This document shows, one piece after another, positions 34,180 to 43,538 of a stretch of DNA of 64,000 nucleotides. The DNA is taken from contig CAZUMW010000017.1 in NCBI GenBank assembly GCA_964621615.1, positions 19,079 through 83,078 on the forward strand, read 5' to 3'. The first letter of the stretch is position 1, and each line of letters starts with the position of its first letter. The position numbers and the translations under genes were made by a program. The notes under the pieces are model-generated. The model ran no database searches. It was not told where the DNA came from and was given only the letters and a program-made list of their open reading frames with translations. The DNA comes from CAZUMW01 sp964621615. GTDB lineage: Bacteria; Desulfobacterota; WTBG01; CAIYCZ01; CAIRTM01.

Positions 34180-35562
34180 ATGGTTACGTTTTCCATATTT
34201 GTAGTTGATGATGAGTCTGTTGCGCGAAACGGTATAACAATGGCTCTGCAGCAGGAGTACCATGCGCGCGGCTTTGAAACGGCTGAAGCCGCACTTGAGG
34301 CTATGAAAGATGATTGCCCCGACCTGGTGCTTCTGGATGTCGGCCTTCCGGGAATGAGCGGGATAGATGCCCTTAATGAGATGAAGCGCCTCTATCCCGA
34401 TATGATTGTCATCATGATTACCGCTTTTGAGGATGTTTCCACCGTGATTTCCGCAATGAAGCAGGGCGCGCATGATTATCTGCTGAAGCCTATACATATT
34501 GACCCTTTGCTGATAACAATCGAAAATGCGCTCGAGACCATCAGGCTGAGAAAGGAAGTCCAGGCGCTCCAGGAGCAGTATCTCAATCAGAACATCCCGT
34601 GCTTTATCGGGGAAAGCAAGTCGATTCAAAATGTTATGGACTTTGTTGACCGCGTGGCAAAAAGCCCTGATACCCCCATACTGATTTGCGGCGAAACGGG
34701 CACAGGAAAGGAGCTCATTGCCGGGGCCATTCATTACAAAAGCCCCAATTTCAAGGGGCCGTTTGTTCCGCTCAACTGTGCGGCCATCCCGAAGGAGCTT
34801 CTTGAAAGCGAGCTGTTCGGCTACGAAAAGGGCGCATTCAGCGGCGCATATGCAGGCGGCAAGAAGGGCCTGGTGGAGGAGGCTGCCGGCGGGACGCTTT
34901 TTCTCGATGAGGTCGGCGAGCTCAGCATGGAGGCGCAGGCGAAAATGCTGCGCTTCCTCGAGGAGGGGGAATATTACCGCGTGGGGGGAACCCGGAAGTT
35001 AACGGTGCGCACGCGGGTTGTCTCAGCGACAAACAAAAACCTTGAAGGCCTGATAGCCGAGGATGCCTTTCGCCAGGACCTTTTTTACCGCCTTGCGGTT
35101 ATAAAGGTTGATATCCCGTCGCTCACAAAACGCGCAGAGGATATCATTCCTATTGCGAGCCATTTTTTATTCGAGTTCAGCAGGAAGTTCGGTAAAGAAT
35201 TTACCGGCATCGGTTCTGATGCCGAAGCCATGCTGTTGAATTATGACTGGAAAGGAAATATCCGCGAGCTGAAAAACGTGATTGAGCGCGCGGTGCTGAC
35301 CGGCAGCGGTCAGCAGCTGACCGCTGAAGACCTTGCAATTCCCGGTGAGTCCGGGCCCGCCAGCACCCCTCATCGTGAAAACCAACCGATACAGATCCCT
35401 GAGCAGGGGGTTGATCTTGATGCGGTGTTGCAGTCGATCGAGCGAAAGTATTTCGAGACAGCTGTTGATAAAGCCGGTGGAAACGAAAGTCAGGCTGCAC
35501 GCCTGCTCAATTTGAATTACTATACCTACCGCCACCGTAAGAAAAAATTGTACAGTGGATGA
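34180..35562 (+). CDS. NtrC-family sigma-54-dependent response regulator
   Basis: 460-aa activator: receiver at about 4-120 with phospho-acceptor Asp in LVLLDVGLPGMSG and Lys in LLKPIHI; AAA+ sigma-54 interaction domain at about 140-375 with Walker A GETGTGKE, the sigma-54 contact loop GAFSGA (Thr to Ser variant of GAFTGA) and Walker B GGTLFLDEVGEL; Fis-type HTH at the C-terminus (GGNESQAARLLNLNYYTYRHRKKK). It follows the CHASE4 kinase at 30908. The first gap downstream has a -24/-12 promoter and a dyad, so its likely target is the operon starting at 36018. A terminator at 35605-35628 ends its own transcript. Confidence 0.93.
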   Translation: MVTFSIFVVDDESVARNGITMALQQEYHARGFETAEAALEAMKDDCPDLVLLDVGLPGMSGIDALNEMKRLYPDMIVIMITAFEDVSTVISAMKQGAHDYLLKPIHIDPLLITIENALETIRLRKEVQALQEQYLNQNIPCFIGESKSIQNVMDFVDRVAKSPDTPILICGETGTGKELIAGAIHYKSPNFKGPFVPLNCAAIPKELLESELFGYEKGAFSGAYAGGKKGLVEEAAGGTLFLDEVGELSMEAQAKMLRFLEEGEYYRVGGTRKLTVRTRVVSATNKNLEGLIAEDAFRQDLFYRLAVIKVDIPSLTKRAEDIIPIASHFLFEFSRKFGKEFTGIGSDAEAMLLNYDWKGNIRELKNVIERAVLTGSGQQLTAEDLAIPGESGPASTPHRENQPIQIPEQGVDLDAVLQSIERKYFETAVDKAGGNESQAARLLNLNYYTYRHRKKKLYSG

Positions 35563-35604
35563 CCGGGTCGGCACCAGTTACTGATGCCGCAGAGAACGGA
35601 ACAA

Positions 35605-35628
35605 ACCGGCAATTGCCGGTATTTTTTT
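35605..35628 (+). terminator. Intrinsic terminator after the sigma-54 activator
   Basis: Stem ACCGGC-AATT-GCCGGT (35605-35620) followed by ATTTTTTT. Confidence 0.75.
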
Positions 35629-35795
35629 GGCTCAGCTGAACGGAAATTGGTCAGGAAAGCGTCAAGATTAAAATTGTTTTTTGTTTTATGGAAGATAAAA
35701 TATTAATTTTATTAAAGATTATTTTATTTATTTTGTAAGCCTTCCGATATACCATCCAGACATTCCCGCTGTACTCCTCCGGTATGTTTTTGAAT

Positions 35796-35820
35796 ATATG
35801 CACAGAACATATGTGCATAT
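35796..35820. promoter_or_regulatory. Dyad in enhancer position (candidate activator-binding site)
   Basis: Perfect 9-bp inverted repeat ATATGCACA-N7-TGTGCATAT, centred about 135 bp upstream of the -24 element at 35943. This is the usual distance for an NtrC-family upstream activating sequence, and the activator gene ends 234 bp before it. The rest of 35563-36017 is AT-rich with no gene. Confidence 0.6.
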
Positions 35821-35942
35821 TTGAACATTTATGTATTTATTCACACATGCTCCGACGATTTTTTGTAATACAGCCGCTGTTTTTTTGTTTTAATCTATTG
35901 AATTTACTTGGGTATTTATTTTTTTTCAGATTTGCACAGACG

Positions 35943-35958
35943 TGGCATGTCTTCTGCT
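35943..35958 (+). promoter_or_regulatory. Sigma-54 (-24/-12) promoter of the YCF48-RND locus
   Basis: TGGCATGTCTTCTGCT fits the TGGCACG-N4-TTGCT consensus, with GG and GC at the obligatory spacing (GG 35944-35945, GC 35956-35957) and only two consensus changes. The predicted start of transcription is near 35969, leaving a leader of about 50 nt before the ATG at 36018. Confidence 0.7.
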
Positions 35959-36017
35959 TAACAGTGTGTTAAACAGAAATTAAACATTAAATAATAATTG
36001 TTACAAGGATTCTTTTT

Positions 36018-37076
36018 ATGAACATATGCGGATCGGTTAAGAAATCAGCATATTTTATTGCAGCCCTGATGGTGGCTTTTACTGTATCGGGGTGCAGCAA
36101 GGTGAAAAAAGCGGAGTCGCAAAAGCCGCCGTTTACACTGGTGACCGGGAACGATTTGTTCGGGGTTGAATGCATTGATAAAGACAATGTCTGGATTGTG
36201 GGATTCAATTCAACCATACTGCACACTTCTGACGGCGGGGACTCATGGCAGCCTCAAGACAGCGGGGTGACCTACAATCTGTGCGATGTTTCCTTTGCAG
36301 ATGCACAGAACGGATGGATCAGCGCCCGGGCGGGAACGATGCTGAATACCGATAATGGCGGCGAGGTCTGGGTTCAGCAGGAGACTCCTACCGATGAGCA
36401 CCTTTTTGCCGTCAGCTTTGTTGACAGGCGGTTCGGCTGGGCGGTGGGCAACTTCAGCACGATTATTCATACCAGCGATGGCGGAAAAACGTGGAAAATT
36501 CAGGGTGAACGAAACGACAGGATTTATAATGATGTATGCTTTGTTGATCGCAGTTGCGGCTGGATTGTCGGTGAATACGGCCTGATTTTCCATACCGAAG
36601 ACGGAGGCGAAACCTGGGTTGAGCAGAAATGCAGCGATATTATTCCCGTTGTCGATGAAACAGAGTGGATGTCATTTCCGCCATCGCTTTATTCTGTCTG
36701 CTTTATCGATAGAAACCGTGGCTGGGCTGCCGGAATGGATGGAATTATTATTCGCACCACCGATGGCGGTGCTACATGGGAAAAATTGTCGAGCCCGGCC
36801 GAAGAGGATAAGGTGACGCTGTTCACATTGCAGGTAGCCGGAAACCGGGGCTGGTGTGTCGGTCAGAAAGGCACCAGCGTTTTTTCGGCAGATGCAGGAA
36901 ACACCTGGACGCTTCAGTCTGAAGAGGTGCCCACGAAATTCTGGCTGCGCGATATGGACTTCTGTGACGGATCTCTGGGCTTTGCCGCCGGCTCTCGCGG
37001 AACCATTCTTAAATCCGCCGATGGCGGTGAAACGTGGGCCATAATATCGGGAATCCCGGTGCCGAAAGGGTTATAA
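36018..37076 (+). CDS. YCF48-like seven-bladed beta-propeller lipoprotein
   Basis: 352-aa exported lipoprotein (lipobox VSGC near residue 26) made of seven repeats of the type xGTIxxTxDGGxTW. The seven blades are visible as HTSDGGDSW, NTDNGGEVW, HTSDGGKTW, HTEDGGETW, RTTDGGATW, FSADAGNTW and KSADGGETW, enough for a complete propeller. YCF48-like proteins outside photosystem assembly are commonly found next to RND transporters of the type that follows. It is the first gene after the sigma-54 promoter. A likely role is a periplasmic scaffold or adaptor for the transporter (inference). Confidence 0.87.
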   Translation: MNICGSVKKSAYFIAALMVAFTVSGCSKVKKAESQKPPFTLVTGNDLFGVECIDKDNVWIVGFNSTILHTSDGGDSWQPQDSGVTYNLCDVSFADAQNGWISARAGTMLNTDNGGEVWVQQETPTDEHLFAVSFVDRRFGWAVGNFSTIIHTSDGGKTWKIQGERNDRIYNDVCFVDRSCGWIVGEYGLIFHTEDGGETWVEQKCSDIIPVVDETEWMSFPPSLYSVCFIDRNRGWAAGMDGIIIRTTDGGATWEKLSSPAEEDKVTLFTLQVAGNRGWCVGQKGTSVFSADAGNTWTLQSEEVPTKFWLRDMDFCDGSLGFAAGSRGTILKSADGGETWAIISGIPVPKGL

Positions 37077-37158
37077 CAGATGCGCAAGATCATGTGCGCT
37101 GCAATGTCGTATGCAGATAAAAACCAAGTGATGCCCCCCCATCACCCCCATGTTTCCG

Positions 37159-37194
37159 GGGTTGTCACGGAAGGCGTGCCTTCTGTGACAACCC
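37159..37194. repeat. Long hairpin between the YCF48-like and RND genes
   Basis: 17-bp inverted repeat, GGGTTGTCACGGAAGGC (37159-37175) and its partner (37178-37194), with one G-T pair and a 2-bp centre, flanked by C-rich and G-rich tracts. No T-run follows. It could attenuate or stabilise the message between the two genes or be a mobile palindromic repeat. Confidence 0.5.
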
Positions 37195-37297
37195 TCCCCT
37201 GGGGGATGTTCCGGCTGCTTGCACGGCAGCAGGGGTAATTTGCTATATATATATAAACATCTGTATTTCTATCATACGAATATAAGAGGAAACATTC

Positions 37298-39739
37298 ATG
37301 GCACAATCATTTGTAAAAAGGCTGGCTGATTTCGTCATAAACCATCGCCTGCTGGTACTCGTGATTATATCTGCAATAACGCTGTTTTTCGGCTATCACA
37401 TGACCAATCTCAGGGTGTCCACCAATTTTAACGATCTGCTCCCGCAGAGCCATCAGTACGTTAAAATACACAATCAGTTCAGGGAAGTGTTCGGCGGGGC
37501 CAACTTTCTGGTCATGATGGTTTCCGTAGAAGAGGGCGACATATTCAACACCGAGACGCTGTCCAAGATCAAGTACATAACCGATCAGCTCCAGGGCATA
37601 CCGGGGGTTGACCGGTATAAGGTCATGTCCATAGCGTCCCGGAAGCTGAAGCAACAGAAAATAACCTCCTGGGGGATGAAAGCTTTTCAGCTGATGCCCA
37701 AGGTGCCGGAAACAGAGGAGGAAATAGAAAAGCTCAAAGAGGCTATTTTCTCTAACGAGCGCTATTACGGGATGTTTGTTTCATTTGATGCAAAAAAATC
37801 CCTGATATTTGCCGACTTTTTTGAAGAAGAGCTCGATTATAATGTGGTCTATGAAGAGCTGCAGCGCCTGCGCCGGGAAACAGAGGATGAAAACACAACC
37901 ATTTCAATAGTCGGCCATCCGATGCATCTCGGCGTAGTGGCAACCATGATCGATGAGATGAATCTCATTATGGCCTTGACCGGTATTGTTATGCCCATTT
38001 TGCTCTGGCTCGCATTCAGGTCAATTATCGCCGCGATATTTATCCCCTTTACCGCGGTGATTTCAGGTATCTGGGGTCTGGGCTTCATGTCGCTTATGGG
38101 CTACAACATCGATCCGCTTATTTTTGTGATGCCGTTTCTCATTTCGCTTATGGCGTTCCGGCATGCGCATCAGCTGTACAACCGCTATTTTGAAGAGTAC
38201 ATTAGAACGCGCGACAAGCTTGCGGGCATCAGGGTTATTATTGAAGAGATGTTTCTGCCCGGGATGACCTCCATCGCAACGGATGCGTTCGGCATCGCCA
38301 TTGTGGCCATTGCCCCTATCCCGGTTTTGCAGAACATGGCTATTGCGGGGTGCTTCTGGTGCTTTGTTACCGTTGTGGTCGGCCTTATTCTTACGCCGGT
38401 TGTTTTGAGCTATATTCCGGTTTCAAAGGGGTTCCTCGAGCATATAGAGCATGAGCAGCAAAAGGAGCGCGAGCGGCGGGGCTTTGCAAACCGCTTTGCC
38501 GACTGGCTCGCCCCGGTTGTGACGGGCCGCGGAAAATGGGCCGTGCTGCTTGTGGTCGCTGTTGTGCTGGGATATTCGTATTACTGGTCAGAAAAGCTGA
38601 TTGTGGGCGATGCGCAGGTCGGCTCCAATCTGCTGTATCCCGACAGCCGCTATAACCAGGACAGCGTCCGCATCAATCAGAATCTCCCGCTTATCAATCC
38701 GCTGTACATCGTGCTTGAGGGGGAAAAGGTCCGCTCGCTGACCAACCGTCAGGTGCTGGTGGATTTGAAGAATTTTTCCGATTACATGATGAAGCATTCA
38801 GGCTCCGTAGGGTATGACAACATCATACCGCCCCTGATGGGCATGCCGCAGATGTTTCATGAAAATGACCCGAAATGGAAAGGCCTTCCGGTTGATCAGA
38901 AAACGGCAAGCACCTACCTGATTGCGCTCACCCAGTCGGGGGACCCCGGCGATATGAACAAGTTTCTCGGCCCCAAGCTGCGCCGCACCAACATCATGAT
39001 GTATTATATGGATAAAACCGGCCCCACCATTTTGAAAGCTATTGACGCTGCAAAAGAGTATATCTCCAAGCTGTCCGACCTTCCCGAGGGCTTTACCTAT
39101 AAGCTCGCCGGCGGAGTGATAGGCACCGAGGCGGCGATTAATGAGGTGGTTGCCCGAAAGCAGCTGCAGACCCTGCTTCTTGCACTTTCCATGGTGTTTG
39201 TGTTCTGCACCATTAACTTCAAGTCGTTCAAAGCCGGGCTGGTGCTGATGCTGCCGCTTGCCGTTTCAAACTTCATGGCGTTCGCCTACATGGCGATGAA
39301 CGAAATCGGCCTGTCGGTTTCAACGCTTCCGGTATCCGCGGCAGGAATCGGCATGGGTGTCGATTACGGCATCTATATGGTTGCCCGGGCGGCTGAGGAG
39401 AAAAAGCTCGATCCCTCAATTGATATACATACAGCCCTTACCCGGACGATAAAGTCATATACCAAGTCGGTGATTTATGTTGCCGGCACGCTGGTGCTCG
39501 GCCTTCTGGTGTGGGTGCTGTCGCCGCTTAAATTCCAGGCCCAGATGGGTATGATGCTTGCGGTTATTTTATTTTTGAACTGCCTGGGAGCGGTTTTTCT
39601 GGTGCCGGTGCTGCTGCTTATTTTCAAGCCGAAATTTTTGACAGAGCAAAAGCCGGCCTCAGGGGCTGATCGGATTACAGGCGATGGAGGCAAGCCCGGC
39701 GGTGCCTCCTCGCACACTGCAGGGCATTCCCGTAATTAG
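37298..39739 (+). CDS. RND-superfamily (MMPL/SSD) transporter
   Basis: 813-aa polytopic transporter of the COG1033 type. TM1 at about 14-32, a large periplasmic loop, a first TM bundle (MALTGIVMPILLWLAFRSI ... GYNIDPLIFVMPFLISLMAFRH), a middle TM near ATGRGKWAVLLVVAVVLGYSY-type sequence, a second periplasmic loop, and a second bundle with GIGMGVDYGIYMVARAAEE, the conserved Asp-containing GxGxDY motif for proton coupling. Homologues with YCF48, DUF1302 and DUF1329 partners are thought to move lipids or other hydrophobic compounds across the envelope. The substrate here is unknown. Confidence 0.88.
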   Translation: MAQSFVKRLADFVINHRLLVLVIISAITLFFGYHMTNLRVSTNFNDLLPQSHQYVKIHNQFREVFGGANFLVMMVSVEEGDIFNTETLSKIKYITDQLQGIPGVDRYKVMSIASRKLKQQKITSWGMKAFQLMPKVPETEEEIEKLKEAIFSNERYYGMFVSFDAKKSLIFADFFEEELDYNVVYEELQRLRRETEDENTTISIVGHPMHLGVVATMIDEMNLIMALTGIVMPILLWLAFRSIIAAIFIPFTAVISGIWGLGFMSLMGYNIDPLIFVMPFLISLMAFRHAHQLYNRYFEEYIRTRDKLAGIRVIIEEMFLPGMTSIATDAFGIAIVAIAPIPVLQNMAIAGCFWCFVTVVVGLILTPVVLSYIPVSKGFLEHIEHEQQKERERRGFANRFADWLAPVVTGRGKWAVLLVVAVVLGYSYYWSEKLIVGDAQVGSNLLYPDSRYNQDSVRINQNLPLINPLYIVLEGEKVRSLTNRQVLVDLKNFSDYMMKHSGSVGYDNIIPPLMGMPQMFHENDPKWKGLPVDQKTASTYLIALTQSGDPGDMNKFLGPKLRRTNIMMYYMDKTGPTILKAIDAAKEYISKLSDLPEGFTYKLAGGVIGTEAAINEVVARKQLQTLLLALSMVFVFCTINFKSFKAGLVLMLPLAVSNFMAFAYMAMNEIGLSVSTLPVSAAGIGMGVDYGIYMVARAAEEKKLDPSIDIHTALTRTIKSYTKSVIYVAGTLVLGLLVWVLSPLKFQAQMGMMLAVILFLNCLGAVFLVPVLLLIFKPKFLTEQKPASGADRITGDGGKPGGASSHTAGHSRN

Positions 39740-39956
39740 GTTTGCTGGTATGCGTTGTGCCGATTGCGCTCCGCCTGTCGCAGCGCGCCTTTCAGGCACA
39801 TGCCTTTAGCAGCGGGATTTTTATACTTATACACATATACATACAATTCGGTGTTTTTGCCCTTGCAATCAGGTATGCCCTTTTATACTATAAAAAGCTG
39901 GATGTTGTGCTGGATACCATAAGTTCGCAGTAAAGGGCACCAAGGGGGGCAAAAAC

Positions 39957-41738
39957 ATGAAACTGACACTGAAAGCTAAGTTCCTGCTGACCACGGTCGC
40001 GCTGGTTGTCATCGGCCTTGCTGTATCAACGGTTGTTTCCATCTCAAATTCAAACAGGACAATCGGCTCGATCAGCCAGGACCAGAAAACGCGCCTTGTC
40101 GGCGTTGTGGTCAGCCATATTGATACCTGGGTTCAGGACAGAAAGCTTGAAATACGCTACTGGGGAAAGCTGGATGTCTTCAGCGTGGTTATTGACGGCG
40201 CGTTTCACAAAATGGCCAACAAGGAGCTCAGTGAGCTTGTTAAGGATTATGCATTCTATTATTCGCTGAATGTAGCAGACAGCACCGGAGAGGTTGTCGC
40301 ATCATCCGATAGTGAAAAAAACACCGGGAAAAACATCGCCGGCCGCCCCTGGTTTAAAAAAGCGCTTGAGGGGGAGGTTGTTTTTTCGGATGTATTTACC
40401 GGCGCGGATAAGCGGCCTGTTTTTATCATAGCAGGACCGGTCAGCCGCGAAGGCTCGCCGGTGGGCGTCATTACGGGTGTAATCAGCCTGGAGTATTTTA
40501 ACAGTCATTTTATCGCGCCTGTACAGTTCGGGGAAACGGGATTCATTTTTGTTATAAACAGCTCGGGTCAGATAATCGGCCACCCCGACAGCGGACGGCT
40601 GATGACCGAGGGGGATGCAGCGGTCCGGTCAATGCTTGGCTCCGAAACCCGGGAGGGTGTTGTAGAGTATGAAAGCGGCGGGACGGGTGAAATCGCCGCC
40701 TACAGGAAGTATGAAGCTTTGGACTGGATTGTTGCGACTACGGCGGATAAGGCGGAAATCCTTGCGCCGGGCAGGCGCCTGGGGACAATCAATTTTATTA
40801 TTGCTTTGTGTGTCGTCGCACTTGCCGTAGCGGTAACGTTTGTTTTCAGCAGATCTATTGTCAAGCCCATCTACCGGGCAATAGATGCGCTGAGCGGAAG
40901 CTCCGACCAGATAAACACATCTTCGCGTCAGGTTGCCACAGCCAGCCAGTCGCTTGCACAATCAACCAGCGAGCAGGCCTCTTCGCTTGAGGAGACCTCG
41001 GCATCGCTTGAGGAGCTTTCCTCAATGGCGCAGCGCAACTCCGACGGCGCACACAATGTGCGCGATCTTGTCAATCAGACGACGGGCACTGCGCGCGCCG
41101 GCGCGGAATCAATGCATAAGCTTATGAAAGCGATGCAGGGCATAAACGAAAGCGCATCCAAAATCACCAAGATAACCCAGGCAATTGAAGAGATTGCCTT
41201 TCAGACAAATCTGCTGTCTCTTAATGCCGCAGTAGAGGCTGCCCGCGCCGGTGAGGCCGGGCGCGGATTCGCTGTCGTTGCCGAGGAGGTGCGCACTCTG
41301 GCGCAGCGCTCCGCAGAGCAGGCAAAAGAAACAAACCAGCTCATAGCGGAGAGCCTGAATCGTACAACCGAGGGAACGCGTCAGGCTGAAGAAGCAAACA
41401 GCTCACTTGAAAATATTCTTTCCAGCATCCAGAAGGTTGAAACTTTTATTGAGGAGATTGCTTCGGCAAGCAATGATCAGGCGCAGGGGGTAACCCAGCT
41501 CAACGCAACGGTATCCCAAATGGATAAAATTGTTCAGAACACCTCGGCCAGCGCGGAGCAGTCAGCGTCTGCCAGCGAGCAGATGGCGGCGCAGGCCGAA
41601 GAGCTTAAAGGTATAGTCAGAAGCCTTGTTCGCATCGTTGAGGGAGTTGACGTGCACAATATATACGATGCCGATCAGTTTGAGGATTCGAATAACACGG
41701 ACACGCCGGGCCGGTATCAGCTGATGTCGGGGGAATGA
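39957..41738 (+). CDS. Methyl-accepting chemotaxis protein (dCache-type)
   Basis: 593-aa chemoreceptor. TM1 at about 10-30, a dCache-like periplasmic domain at about 32-275 (RPWFKKALEGE, FIFVINSSGQIIGHPDS), TM2 at about 277-299. The signalling hairpin has the conserved tip EIAFQTNLLSLNAAVEAARAG. Only a short stretch lies between TM2 (ending SRSIVKPI) and the signalling helices, so a full HAMP domain is not evident. AAGGGGGGC lies about 9 bp upstream of the start. Its place between the RND transporter and redox genes suggests taxis toward the locus substrate (inference). No che genes are in the window. Confidence 0.9.
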   Translation: MKLTLKAKFLLTTVALVVIGLAVSTVVSISNSNRTIGSISQDQKTRLVGVVVSHIDTWVQDRKLEIRYWGKLDVFSVVIDGAFHKMANKELSELVKDYAFYYSLNVADSTGEVVASSDSEKNTGKNIAGRPWFKKALEGEVVFSDVFTGADKRPVFIIAGPVSREGSPVGVITGVISLEYFNSHFIAPVQFGETGFIFVINSSGQIIGHPDSGRLMTEGDAAVRSMLGSETREGVVEYESGGTGEIAAYRKYEALDWIVATTADKAEILAPGRRLGTINFIIALCVVALAVAVTFVFSRSIVKPIYRAIDALSGSSDQINTSSRQVATASQSLAQSTSEQASSLEETSASLEELSSMAQRNSDGAHNVRDLVNQTTGTARAGAESMHKLMKAMQGINESASKITKITQAIEEIAFQTNLLSLNAAVEAARAGEAGRGFAVVAEEVRTLAQRSAEQAKETNQLIAESLNRTTEGTRQAEEANSSLENILSSIQKVETFIEEIASASNDQAQGVTQLNATVSQMDKIVQNTSASAEQSASASEQMAAQAEELKGIVRSLVRIVEGVDVHNIYDADQFEDSNNTDTPGRYQLMSGE

Positions 41739-41771
41739 AGCCGGGCGGCCGCATGAATGGAGGAAGCAGAC

Positions 41772-42677
41772 ATGCCGGAATACAGCGATGAGGCACAGGA
41801 GGTATTTGAAAAATTTCTATCTTTTTGGCCGCACATAACACGCCAGTGGCACCGCGAAAAGCTTGAGCGCACCGCAGAGTGTGAGGCTCTTCGTTCAGGC
41901 GACGGCCGTGTCACCCGTGACACCGCCGTCGCCGCAATTGAAACCGCATTCCCCTCCTTTGAAACATTTACCCTTGCCCTTAAAGATCCCGAGCGCATAC
42001 AGCGTATTATCCAGAGCCAGCAGGCAGTTGATGCGGAAAACCCGCAGGTCACCGTGCAGCGCTGGGATCTTCCGAAGGTAACGCTTGAGCGTTCTGTCAA
42101 GGATGTTTTTGCGCTGCTTACCGGCCCCCGCCCGGGGGGCAATACCGACTGCATTATCGACGGCGTGCTCGACGGGGCGAAGCAGGAGGGATGCGCTGTT
42201 GAAAAGCTGTGCTTTTCACGGCTGTGTATTACCCCCTGCACCGGGTGCCTGCGCTGTCAGAAGGAATCCCCGGATACATACTGCGTCATACAGGATGACA
42301 TGACCTATATTTATAAACGCCTTTTGGAGTGTGATGCGTTTATCCTGGGCTTTCCGATTTATTCAGCCCGGGAAAGCTGTCACACAACTGTGTTTTTTGA
42401 CCGGCTGAAGGCGTTGAGCAACCCGTGGGAGCCGCGAAAGTTTGACCCCAAAAAGGGCGCGGTGGTATGCACGTGGGGGTGGCCGTCACCGTATTTGTAT
42501 CGCGATGTGATCACCACAATAGCGTTTTTGCTTCGCCATTTCGGGGTGGAAACATCGGAAGTAGTCAGCGGATGCGGCTTTTGGGGCGCCTATTATGAAA
42601 AGGGCAGTGCACGGCTCGACCAGACAGGTATGCGCGGCGCTCAGGAAGCAGGCCGCAGTCTGGTATCGGGGGCATAA
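41772..42677 (+). CDS. Iron-sulfur flavoprotein (flavodoxin fold) with N-terminal extension
   Basis: 301-aa protein. Residues about 108-300 are an NADPH-dependent FMN reductase/iron-sulfur flavoprotein domain with FMN phosphate loop TGPRPGGNTD (117-126) and a cysteine cluster C156-x2-C159-x2-C162-x8-C171, close to the ISF [4Fe-4S] motif, then FILGFPIYSA. Residues 1-100 are a helical extension (WPHITRQWHREKLERTAE) that loosely resembles small PCP_red-like domains; I do not rely on that. ATG 41772 has GGAGGA 7 bp upstream; the in-frame ATG 41757 lacks one. Likely a cytoplasmic electron-transfer partner of the locus. Confidence 0.8.
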   Translation: MPEYSDEAQEVFEKFLSFWPHITRQWHREKLERTAECEALRSGDGRVTRDTAVAAIETAFPSFETFTLALKDPERIQRIIQSQQAVDAENPQVTVQRWDLPKVTLERSVKDVFALLTGPRPGGNTDCIIDGVLDGAKQEGCAVEKLCFSRLCITPCTGCLRCQKESPDTYCVIQDDMTYIYKRLLECDAFILGFPIYSARESCHTTVFFDRLKALSNPWEPRKFDPKKGAVVCTWGWPSPYLYRDVITTIAFLLRHFGVETSEVVSGCGFWGAYYEKGSARLDQTGMRGAQEAGRSLVSGA

Positions 42678-42719
42678 TTGTTAACCGGTTGATTTTGTAC
42701 AACAGAAAAGGAGGCTCGT

Positions 42720-43538
42720 ATGATTACTGGAACAGGAACAAGCTGGAAACGCGCTCTTTCGCTAATGCTGGCAGCGATGCTTTGTGCAGCCACAGCGGCA
42801 TATGCTGCCGGGGAGAAGAAGGCGGCTGATGAGGCCGAGGCGATCGATGCGACCGCAACGGTTGAATCGGATCACCCCGAGATGCCCGAGGGGGTGACGT
42901 GTAACGACTGTCATGAAATCAAGCTCGACGCGCAGACCACGGCAACAGAGGTGTGGCTTACCGGCGATTATCTCAAGTGGAAAGCGGGCGAAGGAATTAT
43001 GCCGCAGGAAAAAGTGTGGCAGCGTATCGTTGATATTTTCAAAGGCAAAAACATGAAGCGCACCTTTGTGCTTGCCACCTCATTTAATAACCGGCCCTAC
43101 ACAATAACCGCTGATTTTGCCCTTGATCCGGACAAGAAAGTGCTGTATGCCTTTCATGAAAAGGGCACCGCAAAGCTGTTTCACATCAGGAAAAACCCGT
43201 ATGTGAGCCTGAACTGGCACCGGGAGTTTGATGACAATTTTGCAAACGTGCTGTGCTTTCAGGTGCTGGGCACCGCGGAGCTTTTTGAGGGAGGCGACAA
43301 GGCGTTCGATGAGGGGCTTGATGCATACCCGTATGAGTATGCTGCAAAGGCGCGCAAAATAAGCATCGAGCAGTGGAATCAGATTGTGAAGAAAGAGATG
43401 ATAATGTCGCGCATCACCATGGACCAGATCACGCTTGTCGACGGACAGCTGGCCCGCTCGAACTACCGCACCTCTCAGCGCTGGGTTCGCAGCACGGACT
43501 CGGAAGAAAAGAAGACAAACGATGCGGGCGGGAAATAA
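42720..43538 (+). CDS. Exported heme-c / PNPOx-like split-barrel protein
   Basis: 272-aa periplasmic protein. Signal peptide to about residue 30 (cleavage near AYAA), then a single heme-c site CNDCH (Cys61, Cys64, His65), followed by a pyridoxamine-phosphate-oxidase-like split barrel at about 95-250 (RTFVLATSFNNRPYTITADF, LYAFHEKGTAKLFHIRKNPYVSL, VLCFQVLGTAELFEG) that in relatives binds FMN or heme. Joining a c-type heme and a PNPOx fold is unusual. It needs cytochrome c maturation, which the ResB/CcsA genes at 57.9-60 kb could supply. A strong AAAAGGAGG site precedes ATG 42720. Confidence 0.8.
   Translation: MITGTGTSWKRALSLMLAAMLCAATAAYAAGEKKAADEAEAIDATATVESDHPEMPEGVTCNDCHEIKLDAQTTATEVWLTGDYLKWKAGEGIMPQEKVWQRIVDIFKGKNMKRTFVLATSFNNRPYTITADFALDPDKKVLYAFHEKGTAKLFHIRKNPYVSLNWHREFDDNFANVLCFQVLGTAELFEGGDKAFDEGLDAYPYEYAAKARKISIEQWNQIVKKEMIMSRITMDQITLVDGQLARSNYRTSQRWVRSTDSEEKKTNDAGGK

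Noticed and set aside
35784..35972. 62-codon open frame over the sigma-54 promoter region
   Set aside because: It runs through the dyad and the -24/-12 element in AT-rich DNA; not a gene.
39742..39933. 63-codon open frame between the RND and chemoreceptor genes
   Set aside because: Hydrophobic but without ribosome site or family; probably chance.
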